From Plectrocnemia conspersa (lineage: Eukaryota > Arthropoda > Insecta > Trichoptera > Polycentropodidae): a DNA stretch of 64,000 nt. Location: contig VTFK01000294.1 in the NCBI GenBank assembly GCA_009617715.1, forward strand, positions 186,001-250,000. Reading direction: 5' to 3'. The translations under genes and the position numbers were made by a program. Positions 1-12,610 of the stretch are shown here, in pieces (the stretch's first letter is position 1; each line of letters opens with the position of its first letter). Under the pieces are notes generated by a model, which was given only the letters and a program-made list of their open reading frames with translations, had not been told where the DNA came from and made no database searches.

Positions 1-972
1 GAAATTTACGATTGGCGCTTGAGAGGGAAGGGACCATATTTTTCTTCTTTTGGAACATCGCATAAAAATATTAATTTCATTTGCAGAAGCTTCTTCTTTA
101 AAAATATAGCTATAGATATACATGCTGTGTGTATTTTTAATCTAAGAACTTTACTTTTATTCTTTCATTCAAAGCTACCACTTCGCTTTCGATTTGGAAT
201 AAGAAACAGTTTAGTCTGAGCTCAAACTTTGCGGAACTATGCCAAATCAACTGAGATGATCCTTAACCTTTGTCACGTGGCACGCAATTTCAGCCAATGC
301 TCTCGTAATGCACCGAATAATTAATTGTCTTTGAGATCTAGAAATATTTTTTTAAAAATAATTATTAAAAAAAAAAAAAAACATTGTAAAGAAACTCTTT
401 CAAACGATTAAAAATAATAATATACTATTAAAAGTATTATTGTTTTAATTATCCCATGTATGCAATAGCGCCATACACCCACGTGCATATAGACTCACAT
501 ACGCACACGTACTCATACTAGCTGACACAAACCGATATGACTTCTTATTATTTTTATGCTTATATGTGCATATTTCCTATACAAATACGATTTATTCTAT
601 TTTTTTTTGTAAGTTTAAAATTTAATAAAATATTATGTAAAAACCAATAAAATTATATCAGAAGTTTAAAAAGCATGTGAATTTTGTGTGAAAAAAAAGT
701 AATGATAATACCGACCAACGTAACTACAATTATGACACATTTATACATATTCTAATTTATTTTCCAGTTTCTAAGAAATTCTTAATAAGCAATTGGCAGT
801 AAGTTATTAAATGAGTGTCACGTATCTATGAACTATTTTGAAAATGGTTAATCTGTATCGTCAAAATATTTTTATTACAAAAAAATATTTTATTGTATTT
901 CAATAAATTTATAAATTAAAAGAATGCTATATCTCAAAATAAAAAACCATACAATACAGTAAAAAAACATAC
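1..972. other. AT-rich DNA without a recognisable gene
   Basis: This stretch is AT-rich with poly(A) and poly(T) runs (for example near 365-382 and 601-608). I see no convincing coding frame, RNA gene or transposon end in it. Confidence 0.6.
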
Positions 973-2130
973 AATCGTATAGGACTACTGAGCAACCCCT
1001 ATACATTCTGTATGAAAAATTTTTTTTTTTTTTTTACAAAATGGTGGATAATGTAATAATTAAAAGTGTCATAATTTTGCGAAATTAAATCCTACTGAAA
1101 AATGTCTTATAAAAAGAGTATATAGAAGCTTAATTTGCATATAAAAAAAATTTTTTTTTTATCTTAAAAACAAGTTGTATGGTAAATTGACCGGGCCCCC
1201 ATACGAGCTTTTATGCGACTTGGCATAAAGTTAACGCTAGTATTTGGTTTCTTTTGAAGATATAGACTTGAATTTTTTATACAAAACAGAGCTTTCGAAT
1301 ATCCTTATAATATCGTTAAAAAAAATGTTTTTTTTTCCAAAACACGGTTAGTGTTATGAGTCGATCGGCCCACCATACATACGCTTATAAAACTTGAATA
1401 TATTTAAGGTCAGTATAAGCTTATTTATACAGATTTAAAATTGAATTTTGGTGACAGTGTAGAATTCTTAAGCACCCTGTATATGTTTGCTAGAAAAATC
1501 CAATGTGTCAATTTTTTGCAAAATGGCGACAAGTCTAAAAACTTAAACACTCGTAACTCAGTAGGTTTAAATTTTAACGAAAAGATTGCTACATATGAAA
1601 CCTTTGTAAGCCTAAACTTCATCTAAATAAAATATAAAAAAAATAGTTTTTTGCTTCAAAACAAGCAATGTATCAGTTCGATCGGACCCCCATACTAGCC
1701 ATTTTGAGACTTTCGGAAGAGTTAACGCTCTTAAATGTTTGGTTTCGAAGATAAAAATTTAAATTTTGAGTATCGCATAGAACTAACGTGCAGCCCCTAT
1801 ACGTTATGTTTAAAAAAAATATATAAATTTTTTTTTCAAAATGGCGTCTAATGTAAAAATTAAAAGTGTCATTACTTTGCAAAATAAAATCCTACTGAAA
1901 AATGTCGTATGCAAAAAGTGTTTAGAAGCTAGATTTGCATTTAAAAACAATTTTTTATTATTTTTTTTAATAAAAAACGAGTCTTACGGTAAATTGACCG
2001 GCCCCCCCGTCGAGCTTTTATGCGACTTGGCATATAGTTAACGCTTGTATTTGGTTTCTTTTAAAAATATAGGCTTGAATTTTTTGGTACGAAATAGAGC
2101 TTTCAAATTTATTTATGATACTGTTTAAAA
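973..2130. repeat. Degenerate tandem repeat, about 320 bp per unit
   Basis: Four ordered, diverged copies of the same block can be aligned by eye. Copy 1 is about 985-1313, a partial copy is about 1320-1460, copy 2 is about 1465-1780 and copy 3 about 1783-2125. Each full unit begins near a CCCTATAC or CCCTGTATA box, then has a T-run followed by AAAATGG, then GA(C/T)CGG-CCCCC-ATAC, then AGTTAACGCT and TTTGGTTTC. Copies 1 and 3 are the closest pair, and the copies lie in direct orientation. Open frames inside (for example 1441-1626 and 1841-2041) follow the repeat and are probably not genes. It could be old satellite DNA or internal repeats of an unrecognised transposon. Confidence 0.75.
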
Positions 2131-2569
2131 ATTTACTATTCTTTCTTTTAGGGTGTCGTTAAAACATGCAGTTTTACGGGACAATCATGTGATGGAGTTC
2201 GCGCTGGTGACCCGGTTCGAGCTGCGCATCACAGTGTCTGCATAGCGTGGAAAGTGTTAATAGCATGTAAAAGCAACTGCTTCCCACTTGTAAGAGTTTT
2301 ACCTAATCTTAAGACATAATCAGGCACTTATAAATATATATACGTTTTAGCCATATATAGATGATATTTATATCATTGATCGTGTTAGACCAGCAGTAGT
2401 ATTCATGGGATTATAAAAAAATATTAAAAATAAATAAATATATATAGGCATTTAGAAATTTAGCAGTGTGTTTTTAAATAATAACAGTATTTTATTAATA
2501 TCAGATTAAGATTAAAATCAGTACAAAGTAGCAAGTCTTCAAATATTCACAATCGATTTGTGTTACATG
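2131..2569. other. Flank of the tandem repeat, mostly AT-rich
   Basis: Around 2190-2280 there is a less AT-rich patch with a GGTTCGA box at 2214-2220, which recalls a tRNA T-arm. I could not find a matching A box, so no RNA gene is called. The rest is AT-rich with no visible feature. Confidence 0.4.
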
Positions 2570-3220
2570 CCAAAGCGCATTATCTCGTGTCACGTTTATT
2601 CATCTCTCGCGGTTCGAGACCCACTTCTTCTCGTTCTTCCCCTTCTTTACGATTACCATTGTCACCCGCTCGAATTTAATACGAATACATGAATAAATTA
2701 TGAAGCGGCCATATACAGGGCCATATAATATTACGTAGCCCCGGGCGCGGTTAAATCTCACTTTTCCGAACATAAAAATGAAAACGCAATCGTTCCGAAT
2801 GGGGATTTGCATTAGGGCCGAACAAAAGGGTCCCGCGGAATAGAAAAATACCCATTTCTGCATAATAACTTTTTATTACGGCGGCGTCATTATACGAGAA
2901 AAGAAGGGATTCGGGAACAGAAATGTATGTATAATAAGAGAGTAACGTAAAAAATCTTAGAAATAGAAGACGTGTGTGTACTGAGGGAATGGAACGTAAT
3001 TTTTTCCGCTCGCCCGCAATAATACCGTAACACGTGGAAAAATCTTATTTTGATATTTCAAAGCAAATCTCTTTTTTGTCGTATGCGTGTAGTTTCCTTT
3101 TCATTATTTCACAAAGCCGATTTTTAAAGGTGAACTTGGAAAACGAATGTATTTGAACCGAGGCGTATTCAAATAGGGAATGTAAATTTTCCGATATGTT
3201 ACGTTTTGTATAGGCACAAT
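2570..3220. promoter_or_regulatory. GC-richer non-coding island
   Basis: Base composition rises clearly between about 2580 and 3010, and the island includes TTTATTACGGCGGCGTC near 2871 and the pair CCATATACAGG and GGCCATATAATA near 2709-2730. The frame at 2600-2863 (-) is open for 87 codons, but it runs through these motifs and resembles no family I know. I read it as possible regulatory DNA, with low certainty. Confidence 0.3.
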
Positions 3221-3599
3221 AAACCTAGAAGAAAATGTCTGACATTTTCAACACAGTACCTAAAATATTAGAGCAGTTAAAAAAATTATTGTTTGACATC
3301 TTTCATTGACTAATTTTTGGCTAATTTTAATTACATTCTGCAAAATGTATATTTTTATGCATGTTAAAAATATAATTTGAAGCTAGTAATATTTTTATTA
3401 CATATACACTGATAAACCTAATTAAAAAAAATAAAATCTACTTTGAATATTAAACATAATTTTATTGAAATATTAATTAATCTTTTCCATAATTTATGAA
3501 AGTAGTTTTTTTAATCAACCACTTAACCATTTATTATACACTAGAATAAGTAGTAGATTAGTATATTTTATAACAATTACATTAAGCAATCAGATTGTT

Positions 3600-4260
3600 T
3601 AGAAGCGGTTGAAAAGATATCTAGTTGAAAGGTCAATGACTAAAGAAAAAATCATTGTAGAAAAAGATATAATACAGGTACTTTTATGTATCGATAAAAC
3701 TCACATTTTGTGTTACTTCAAAGGGAATATTTTTAGATTTACTCAATTCAATCAGTCTCAAAACTTTTCGATCACCCCACGTTTACGTTTTTTAGCCGTC
3801 ATTATTACACTCCAAAAGACGCATCTCCATATTTACGTCATCAAGGGAATGTACGAGTTTGAGCCGAGTGCAAAAGGAATTCTTTAACGTTAAACGGCCG
3901 CGAAAGGTACTTGTCGAGTATGAGGGGGTGAGCGTCGCAAATTTTCTGCGGATCTTTTTGACGAAGTGCCAACGCAAAAACACATCAAAGTTATTACGCG
4001 AAATATTTTAACTCATGCAAGTGTACATAATATATGTTCGGTGAATATTAAGCACGCGACGAGTATTAAAATTGTTTTATACTAGGGGAATAAATAATCT
4101 CGAGAGTTATTGTAATATTAACTACTGTAATATTCGCGGTGAAATATTACACCATCGTCAGACGATTGTACATCAGCATCTGTCACTCTAGATGTTTATT
4201 GTGATGTTTTGAGAATAAGTAATGTGGACGTGAAACGTACGCGGAGTAAGGGCTGTGCCA
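3600..4260. promoter_or_regulatory. GC-richer non-coding island
   Basis: The stretch from about 3760 to 4000 is markedly less AT-rich than its flanks, with ACGTCATC near 3835, a GGCCGCG core near 3896 and TTATTACGCGAAATATT near 3990. Open frames overlap on both strands (3609-3887 + and 3792-3983 -), which argues against either being real. From 4090 to 4160 there are several copies of TAATATT and AATATTA. It is a possible enhancer. Confidence 0.3.
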
Positions 4261-4559
4261 AAAAATATATACAGCTAACAATGGCTTGCACAATGACATG
4301 AAAAAAATATATAATTTAAATCTATAGTGTACTAACATTATTTTTTTTATTGTAAAATATTTATTCTTATTTCTAGTTGCTATTAAATAACTAGTCTAAT
4401 CCACACGTAAGAATTATATAAATAAATTATTGAGTATGTTTTATGTATAATACAGTATATGTATTTTTAAGTAAAGTTATATTTTGACTAGTACTAGATA
4501 TGTTTTATGTATAATATATGTTGCTATTAACGATTATATAATTTAATTGATAGACATTA

Positions 4560-4715
4560 GTAACTCTATTTGCCAGTTGTAAAATTTCTATTTTCGTTCA
4601 AACCCAAAGTAACGCTAGAAAAGTTTCTTAATTTAGAACTTTCATTGGAGTCATCTTGGGTTTGGTTAATTTATTTAAGATAGGTGTAGGTATGGACTAT
4701 TGCAGTGAATGTGTA
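4560..4715 (-). repeat. Copy D of a four-copy dispersed repeat
   Basis: The sequence CAAACCCAAAGTAACG at about 4599, followed by TTTAGAACTTTCATTGGAG, matches the same ordered boxes at 33775-33845. The reverse complement of those boxes occurs at 43420-43475. The orientation is the same as at 33.7 kb. It directly abuts the minisatellite that starts near 4716. Confidence 0.55.
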
Positions 4716-5400
4716 TTTTTCAATAAAGTTTTATTTTTACGATGAAAGTATATTTTTACTGTGAAGTTATATTCTTACTGTGAAATTATATTTTCACTGT
4801 AAAGTTATATTTTCATCGTATTTTAACTGGGAATTTATATTTCCACTGTAAAATTATATTTTCACTGTGAGGATATATTGTATTTTTCACTGTGAATTTA
4901 GTTTGTTTTTTAACTCAAAAGTTATATTTTCAATGCGAAGTTATATTTTCAATGTGAAGTTATATTTTCACTGTGAATTTAGGTTTTCCCTGCGAAGTTA
5001 TATTTTCATCGTGAAATTATATTTTCACTGTGGAGTAAATTTTTTACTGTGAAGGTTTATATTTACTGTGAAGGTTCATTTTCACTGTAAAGTAAAATTT
5101 TCACCGTAAAGATACATTGGATCTTAACTGTAAAGTTATATTGTATTTTTAGTGTAAGTTTCATTGAATTTTCACTGTGTAGTTACATTGTATTTTACTG
5201 TGAATTTATATTGTATTTCATCTGTGAAGTTATATTTTAACTGTAAAGTTATATTTTCACAGTGAAATTATGTTTTTACTGTGAATATATATTTTCCCTG
5301 TGAAGTTATATTTTCACTTTGAAGTTATATTTTCATTGTTTTTTTACTGTGAAGTTATATTTTAACTGTGAAGTTATATTTTCACTGTGAAGTTACATTG
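4716..5400. repeat. 19-bp minisatellite with a palindromic core
   Basis: About 35 imperfect copies of a unit close to AAGTTATATTTTCACTGTG run head to tail for roughly 685 bp. The junction of successive units reads TTCACTGTGAA, which is an almost perfect palindrome, so the array can fold on itself. Units differ by point changes and by short expansions (for example TTACATTGTATTTT). The open frame at 4867-5052 is a by-product of the array. Confidence 0.85.
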
Positions 5401-7019
5401 TAATTTGTACGCCTATTATATTTTAGATTGAAACTATTTTCCAGGTAATAAGTAATAATAAATCACGCAAATAGTCGAAGACTAGTCGAATTTTGTCGAA
5501 GACTAGTCGAATGTCTTAGGACAATGTTTAATAATAGTGGGTTGATGCCCTCTTGTTACTGCTTGTCTAAATTAAATCTTGGTATTAAAACAATTGCTAC
5601 TTGACTATCTTACCAACCATGTTTTATTAAAAGCAAAGTACTGACTTTTAGTTAGTTAAGAGGAAAAATTAAGAGAAAAATCTTATCTGCTTACTTATGA
5701 ATCAGTCAGTGATTTTTTTATTCAGCAAATTTACTGGTTGGAAAGCTTTCCAGTTGTTGAATTGTTGTCAGTAAAATTTCCGTTAGTGAATTGCAGTCAG
5801 TCAACTTTCAGAGTAGCAAAATAATAATATTGAGTAAAACCGTTTAAAAATTGACTGACCTGACAATAAGGATCTTAAATTTTAATTCATTCAATTCACA
5901 CCTTTTGCATGGGTATTTCACATCAAAAAGCAACCGCACAACTGCGACCAAACACCTTAATAAGTAAAATGGCCAATGCAAATCACGACATTCAACCCGG
6001 CATGGTAATTTTAAGGGGTACAATACCCGTCAAATTATACAGCTAGGAGAGGTGTAAACACACGGCCCTAGTAATGCTCCCGGATTTGTCACCCCAGGTA
6101 GCGCAGGTGTCCCACCTTTTCTGAAACAATTGTTAATGTTCCACTTGAATTATTGTCACTATTAGCATCGAGACGCAACTAGTGCTGGCGGCTGGCGAGA
6201 CAAAGACGCACGCATATTTCTTTCTCTCTTGTATTGTTATGGCACCCCCTATATTTCAGAAGTGTCACTGTATTACCAACCAAAACTTTATGAAATATGT
6301 TGGTCTATATTATATAGTTTTGCTGTATGTTCCTACAAGTGTATAAGTAAAACTTAAAATTTCAAGGTTTAGATTTCAAGTACGATTGACTATAAATAAA
6401 TAAATTTATAAAAAATAATTTTCTCTTTATCTTAGTATAATGGTTTCTAAACTTTGTTATTACATTCAATAATATGAAGAAAAATAGTAATTGATGGCTT
6501 TTAAAAACATGTGTGGCTATTGTGCAATTTGTAGTCGTTATAAAAAAATCTTTGCGCCTCCCCTGATTACCCTAAATAATACAGGCACATTTTTTTAAAG
6601 TAAAAATATGTTTTTCTTTATAAAATAATGAAATGTAATTTAGAGAATACTATGTTTATATTACGATGGATAAGCTGTTTATTAGCACAACATTCTTAAA
6701 ATTTTGGTTTTATTGATAAAAGTACTACTAGAGAATATAAATATTTTCACTACAAAAAAAATTGCTATTACATATTTTTATTTAAAATTAAGTTTCGCAT
6801 AACTATGATGTAATGAATGGCGAAGAACATACAACAAATAATATACTCTTATGCAGTCAATTAATGTTTTTAAAACACCGCAGTTAAGATATAGTAATGT
6901 TATATAGCGATTCAGTCAAAATTAAATTTTACGTCTCAATTCATCTGCAAAATAAACCTGATTCAAACCATTCGATCAGAATCATGATACAAGTATTACA
7001 TAAAACCGACTCGAGTATC
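5401..7019. other. Non-genic DNA, AT-rich with one mixed-composition patch
   Basis: The patch at about 5900-6260 is less AT-rich (AGGTGTAAACACACGGCCCT, CTGGCGGCTGGCGAGAC) and ends near CACCCCCTATATTTCAG. It may be part of an unrecognised repeat. I see no gene, and the remainder is AT-rich. Confidence 0.4.
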
Positions 7020-7500
7020 AAAGAGGACTAACGCGCTAGAACCCCAACACCAACAGACTTGACAAAGGTCTAAAATGTTTGAATAAGGGAAAAATGTCTA
7101 TTCTGTACGTTGACGCGAAACGTATAAGTACCTGTGCGTATACGCGCATTATCGCTTCTTTATTCAGATTTAAGGGTAAACTTGTACCTATGCCACTCTC
7201 GGCGCTAAAAGGAGAGCACTTGACAAAAAAGGTGCCTTGATAGATTTTCACGAAGAAAATCCCAATGACGACGTCCTTTGAAAACCCGAGGAAAAAATCA
7301 TGTCAACCCAAATTCGCCCATTGCACGAGGGCGACCGGTATAAATTATCCCTTTGTGCTGCTTGAAAAGTTTCGTATCAATGTCAAAGTGCGACTTGCGG
7401 CCTTTTCACCCGCATTGAACTTTGACATTGTATTTTTGCTTTTGGGCATAATATGTAAGATCATTTGTATACACATATCGTCTGCCTTGGTTCTGTAAAT
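7020..7500. promoter_or_regulatory. GC-richer island with an inverted repeat
   Basis: The island contains two perfect 12-bp inverted arms, CAATGTCAAAGT at 7378-7389 and ACTTTGACATTG at 7419-7430, separated by 29 bp. Both arms carry CTTTGA or TCAAAG, the core of TCF/LEF-type sites. ATGACGACGTCC lies near 7265. The frames at 7036-7251 (-) and 7265-7498 (+) resemble nothing I recognise. A cis-regulatory role is inference. Confidence 0.35.
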
Positions 7501-8270
7501 TATTTACTGAATAAATATATGTATCGTATGCTTAGATATAAAGTTTGTTCAAGTCAAATTTTATAGGTCATTGGGATATGTATTAATTTAGGTCAGATTA
7601 AATAATATTAAAAATAGACTCAATATTTATTTTAAAAACTTAATCTGAAAATGAATAGCTATAGAGTGGTCTTATTATATTATCTGTTTGGTATGCCAGA
7701 TGGTATGAAATGTTTTATATATAAAATATAGAATTGTCAGGTCCATTAAATACATATTCTTTCAAATAATTAGACTACTTAATGCAGGTATTAAACAGTC
7801 GACATATTGGCCAATATTTTTGAAGATCCACTTTAAATTAAATTTTAATAATTACTGCTATAATTTTATTATAATATTTTTCAGTCTTGATCCCTGTGTT
7901 ATATTATTAGTATTATAATTGCTATTAGCAACGATATATTTTTTTAGCGTCAATGAAAAACGATCCTAAATTCAAATGCTTGTTGCTTGGATATATTAAC
8001 ACTTATTTATTTTTTGTTTTCCATAGTATTTTTTGTTTTTTTATTACCGTGGTTTCTCCATGTGCAGTTTCACTATTTTGAAGTGTTTATTTTTTTGCGT
8101 AAAATCTGCTTAACGACTAGCTTTGCTTCAATGTAATGTTAGTTAAAAATTTTTTAAGAATATCTCGTGGGATTTGTAATTTAAATATCATTTTCTTTTT
8201 AAATTATTACATAAAGCATTACTTATGAGATGAGTAAAGGTTACGGTTGTTTTTACAATTTTCTCAATTT
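7501..8270. other. AT-rich DNA, nothing recognised
   Basis: The stretch is AT-rich with short homopolymer runs. I see no frame, repeat unit or RNA gene. Confidence 0.6.
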
Positions 8271-8710
8271 ATGTCTGATTTCATCAAGCTATCTTGCTAA
8301 TACTATCTCGCAACAATCCCACGGGCGACTTTATTTTCTTTTGGAAACCAGTCGATACATACTAGTGTAGTGTGTTCGTCTTTTCCCCTTAGACGTTATC
8401 AGTCTAGAAGATTTCCCCTAGGTTAACGACGCCCCCATTGTTGTCCTTAAAAGGAATCGCCTTTGCTTTCCACGGAAAAAGGCTAAAACCTTGTCGGATA
8501 GATGCCCTGGCACGTTTCGGCATATACCAGACCTTATCATCCCATAATTACATACACGTGCCCTGAACGTTTATGTTTGCGATACGAGCAGCGGTGTGAA
8601 TCTTTGAATTCAAGCTTAAAACCTTCCCTTAGGCCCTCTATTTCTTGGATCCCGTACAATAAATCTACTCGCCTCCTTTGGGGACCTACGGTATATGTTT
8701 TTTCTATCTA
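8271..8710. promoter_or_regulatory. GC-richer non-coding island
   Basis: The block has motifs often seen in animal enhancers, including CCCATTGTTGTCC near 8430 (SOX-like), TTTCCACGGAAAA near 8467 and CACACGTG-like CATACACGTGCC near 8551. The frame at 8502-8732 (+) is open for 76 codons but has no recognisable domain. Its flanks are AT-rich. Confidence 0.35.
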
Positions 8711-8932
8711 TCTACATATATACATGTTCTAAGATACATTTTGTGCATGAATTTGTATCGAATATTGATTTATCGATTGTTACAAATGTAATAAAAAATA
8801 AATAAAGTTTCAAAATAATGTTTAACTTTAACAGATAAAAATATTTGTTTATAATTTAATACTGTTACATTTTTACTAATTTTATTCACTAGATGTACTG
8901 AATATTGAAAAATGTTTTTTTTTTGAAAATTA

Positions 8933-9036
8933 AAAACTAATCGTTTATGCATTACAATAATAATAAATAAACAATAAATAAATACATAGAATAACCAACA
9001 TTTTATTTAAAGTGTGTATCCAAATATATAAACTGC
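8933..9036 (+). repeat. Direct repeat, copy 1 (partner at 12510-12610)
   Basis: About 104 bp beginning AAAACTAATCGTTTATGCATT and ending ATATATAAACTGC recurs with moderate divergence at 12510-12610 in the same orientation. The inner ACAATAATAATAAA and CAATAAATAAAT blocks are kept in order. No coding potential is visible, and the family is unknown to me. Confidence 0.7.
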
Positions 9037-10830
9037 AATTATACTGAAATTTTCAATAATGGCATTACCGAAAAAGCCCGGTATTGATATTATTATTATT
9101 TTAATTAATTAACCAAAAAAAGTATTGTTCGCATGATTTGCGAAACCAAAGCACTAAAATACACCGGAAACTATTGTTTTAATATTTTATTATTTTAATA
9201 AAACACATTAATTATAAAAAACAATATTTTTGAAAATTCAGGCAAAAAATATTTTTTCTTTTGGAATAATAAATCAAGGACGACATTTTCTTTAAAAAAA
9301 TATTATTTTTAATCGACCGCTTCCGGATGCCACCTAAATTTTTTATCCAAGGCCAAAGCACCACTCGCTAATTTATTCAAATAAAATATATCACTCATTA
9401 TTTATTGTCAGTTATGATTACCCGAAAGAAACTTATGGGACAGGTGTGCGTAAAAAAATGTAAATTCATTTGCTTAAAATGCGACATATTTAAAAAAAAA
9501 CGAATTTGTATGATTGTGATATGTGATTAAGGTGTGATTTATTTATATTATTTTATTTTAATTATTGAAAATTATTGCATATTAAATTTAAAATATTGAA
9601 TAATATTTTTTTTAAGATTTATTTTTTGTATACTGATTTATTTCTACTCATATCAAAAGTAACATTATTTAAATTAATGCTATAAATATTTATTTAAATA
9701 CTTTTTGTAATTATTTTTTTTTCAAAATAATTGATTTGGATTTTTTTATAAATTATGTTATACATACATATGTATTTTAAAATTTGTGTACTCTCGATAA
9801 TGTGAAGTAATAAAAAGCAATAATAATAAATTGTTAAAACAATATTTTTAAAAAAGCACTCGTAAATCCATTTTTTATTATTACTTATTTTAATTATAAT
9901 GTCTACTACCACTTGTCATTAGTTGATACCGAAAAAAATTGCACTGTTTTTCAATTAATTTAAAAAAAAAACATACCTTAAAATTTGTTTCTTATTTAAA
10001 TATAATTATTGCGACTTACTTATTACTTATATTTAACACCAATGTTCAGTGTTTAGTAACTTTTTGGGTAAAAATATGTCTAAATAGAGATTGAACTGCT
10101 TTTGTTTTGACTTCGCCAGCCATCCCTATCATAAAAAAGGGCGCGGTCATGTCTTTGTTACATAACATAAAAACTAAAACAGCTAGTTATCATTATATTT
10201 TTCAAGGATACAAAAAATTTATTGCTTTTATTTTGACGTGTCGAGTAGATACAAAAATATTTAACATTTTAAAATAAGTTTTAAAAATTTGCGCTGAATT
10301 ATCGGCCAGTAGGATTTTATGCATAAGTTAGAAGGGCTGATATTTTAGCTCTCTTTAATTAAAAGGGATAATATTATTCTACGCTGACATCCTACCCCGA
10401 TAAAACTATTTAAGTTAATCCCCTACAATGAGGTCTAGTTAATTGCGTAAAATAATATTTACAGGGAAATTACATAGCGAAATTGGTCGAGAAAACACAA
10501 TAATAATTGTAAGCTTCTATATTTTAATAAAATCATTTTCAATAGCTTACAAGCTTTTTGTGAAGAAATAAAAGCATGAATCCATATTTCTTAGGTACTT
10601 TCAAAAATAATGGCACAATAAAAACAATAATCTCCAGAAATTGTTTTCAATTCGCAAATCGTGTAATAAAATATTAATATAGATTTATGGAAAGATTACC
10701 ATTTTCCCAATTTTATTATGTGTTAATAAAAATGATAGAATCATGGTCTCAAATGTATAAAAATAATACTCAAGGATTTTCGAACGAAGTTTTTTTCGAT
10801 TTAAAAAAATCGACATAAGCTTACCAGTTG
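9037..10830. other. Very AT-rich DNA
   Basis: This stretch contains long A and T runs and no convincing gene. A 29-bp segment at 10464-10492 (GGGAAATTACATAGCGAAATT start) recurs diverged at 12845-12875. The frame at 9694-9912 (-) is low-complexity and not supported. Confidence 0.55.
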
Positions 10831-11262
10831 GCTAAGATAAATTAGAAAATTGAAGCAAAAGGAAAGGAATTCAAGGAAAGAATTGTACAAAGCGAAAGTG
10901 TTAAAATAACTTCAAGTGGATCTCTACAGAACAACCAACATACTGGCCAAGTGATCAGAAAAAACTACCTGACCTGATTTATTTTTGCATTGTCAAAGGC
11001 GTAGATGTAAAATAAATTTTAGATGAATCATGTTTCATGTCATCAGATCATTTGTGACATTAGTAAAATTACAAACGCATTTAATCCACAAACAACAAAC
11101 TTCGACCTTATATAATCATAAAACTGATTGAGATTTGTTCAGAGAAAACAAATTATTAAATTGAACATTTCCTTGAAAAGCAATAATGATGTAGAACAAG
11201 CAATCGAACACTTAACAAACGCAATTTAAACAGCATCTTGGAAAGCCACACCCAATCTTAAT
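10831..11262 (+). pseudogene. Decayed Jockey-like LINE endonuclease domain
   Basis: The frame starting at 10911 reads ISTEQPTYWPSDQKKLPDL, then a single stop (TAA at 11013-11015), then ESCFMSSDH. These match the last part of the APE-type endonuclease of Jockey-group LINEs, in which PTYWP and the catalytic S-D-H are conserved. A KGKEF segment just upstream is in another frame. Downstream at about 11124-11170 a frame reads KTD-stop-DLFREN, with TGA where the family has Trp. Then LKSNNDVEQAIEHL and TASWKATP follow at about 11173-11262. The copy has several stops and frame changes, so it is dead. The Jockey assignment rests on recalled family motifs. Confidence 0.7.
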
Positions 11263-12120
11263 AAAAAATACAACTTTTTTGTCATTTTTATAAAATCTAT
11301 AAATACTTCTTCTTCCGTTTATTTCCCATTAGAATATTTAACAAGTTGTATTATTTCTGTTAGTTAATTTTTTATCTGTAACATGAGAAGAGCTATAAAA
11401 AACTATACTATAATATTTTGACTTTTGAACTTCTTTTATTATTTCGTTGCGTTCCTTTAAAGTTAATACATTTCATTTTTCAGTCCATTATTAATATATG
11501 GTGATAAATACTTATTATTGTGTTTAATATTGAAATCTAGCACATATTCGAGGTAATTTTAAGATTTAAAATTACCTTCAATAATATTATCACCGGTTCT
11601 ATATAGTGCCAAAATGTTTTCAGTCAAAATAAAATGCATTTCAAAATAATAGTAAAAAATTTCTTCATTTTTATATCTGGCTATTTAATGCGATTTAAAA
11701 ACTGCATTAATTAAACAACTTTTTAAAGTATTTAATATAGCATTAATCGATAATGCATTGTAATAAAACTGGTTTATTCAAGTAAAAAATGTTTATATAT
11801 AAAAATACGCTATTAAGTCATAAAGGTCGGCAGGTCAGTTCACCCTTTGTCAAAACTATTCTTACAATTCAAGTGATAAGTCGATTACAACGATACAAAA
11901 AAATATCTAAAATCTACAGTATCTCATTATATACGTTCTAATAATGATACCAGACTGACAAACATTGCAACTGAGAAATAAAATATATAAAACTATTTAA
12001 AATAAATCTGAATCAGACTAAATCGTTTGTGAGCGATCAATGTGCACACGTGACCTTCACAAACATATTCCACTAATACACTTATATAATAGTTCGTCCA
12101 GTTTACCTACGAAAATTGAA
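11263..12120. other. AT-rich DNA, nothing recognised
   Basis: The stretch directly follows the LINE fragment. I do not see reverse-transcriptase motifs continuing into it, nor any gene. Confidence 0.5.
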
Positions 12121-12370
12121 TTAATTAATTACCCGTATTAGTGAACGAAGCGAGTTCGGTAAGATGGATTAGCAAGATGTTCCCTTTGTTTAAACGTTGT
12201 TGCAGAACTGCTCCAGTTGCCTAAGTTTACGAGCCTTGGTTGCGACGTGACGACGGAAACGAACTTCAAAAAGAAGTGGTAATAAGAAACACGACCGTGG
12301 AATTCCGAAGCGCCATTGAGACTTGCTACGCAAAAGGCGTAGAGCTGCTGTGACACCAAAAACTATTTTC
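12121..12370. promoter_or_regulatory. GC-richer non-coding island
   Basis: The block of about 250 bp includes CGAAGCGAGTTCGG, GTTTAAACGTTGTTGCAG and GGTTGCGACGTGACGACGG. The open frame at 12138-12359 (-) and the plus-strand frames give no recognisable domain. It may be regulatory, or an exon of unknown identity. Confidence 0.3.
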
Positions 12371-12509
12371 CAACTGTATATGGGAACTAGGAAAGCGTTG
12401 ATTTACACGCAAACTGGGTTTTCATTGATTCAAGATTGACTAACGTTTTTGATAAAAAAAAGGAAATTGTTTTAAGAGATTTAGCATTCAATTACATATT
12501 TTGTTCTAG

Positions 12510-12610
12510 AAAACTAATCGTTTAAGCATTGCAATAATAATAAACGAACAATAAATAAATGCATAGATGTACCAGTTTATTTTTAATGTGCATTAAAATA
12601 TATAAACTGC
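12510..12610 (+). repeat. Direct repeat, copy 2 (partner at 8933-9036)
   Basis: The segment begins AAAACTAATCGTTTAAGCATT and ends ATATATAAACTGC, matching the copy about 3.6 kb upstream. It is followed by a short mixed-composition patch (GTTAGTTTAGCGAAGAGCC) with no feature that I can name. Confidence 0.7.

Noticed and set aside
2190..2330. tRNA or SINE suggested by GGTTCGA at 2214
   Set aside because: No A box, no clover-leaf pairing and no tail could be found.
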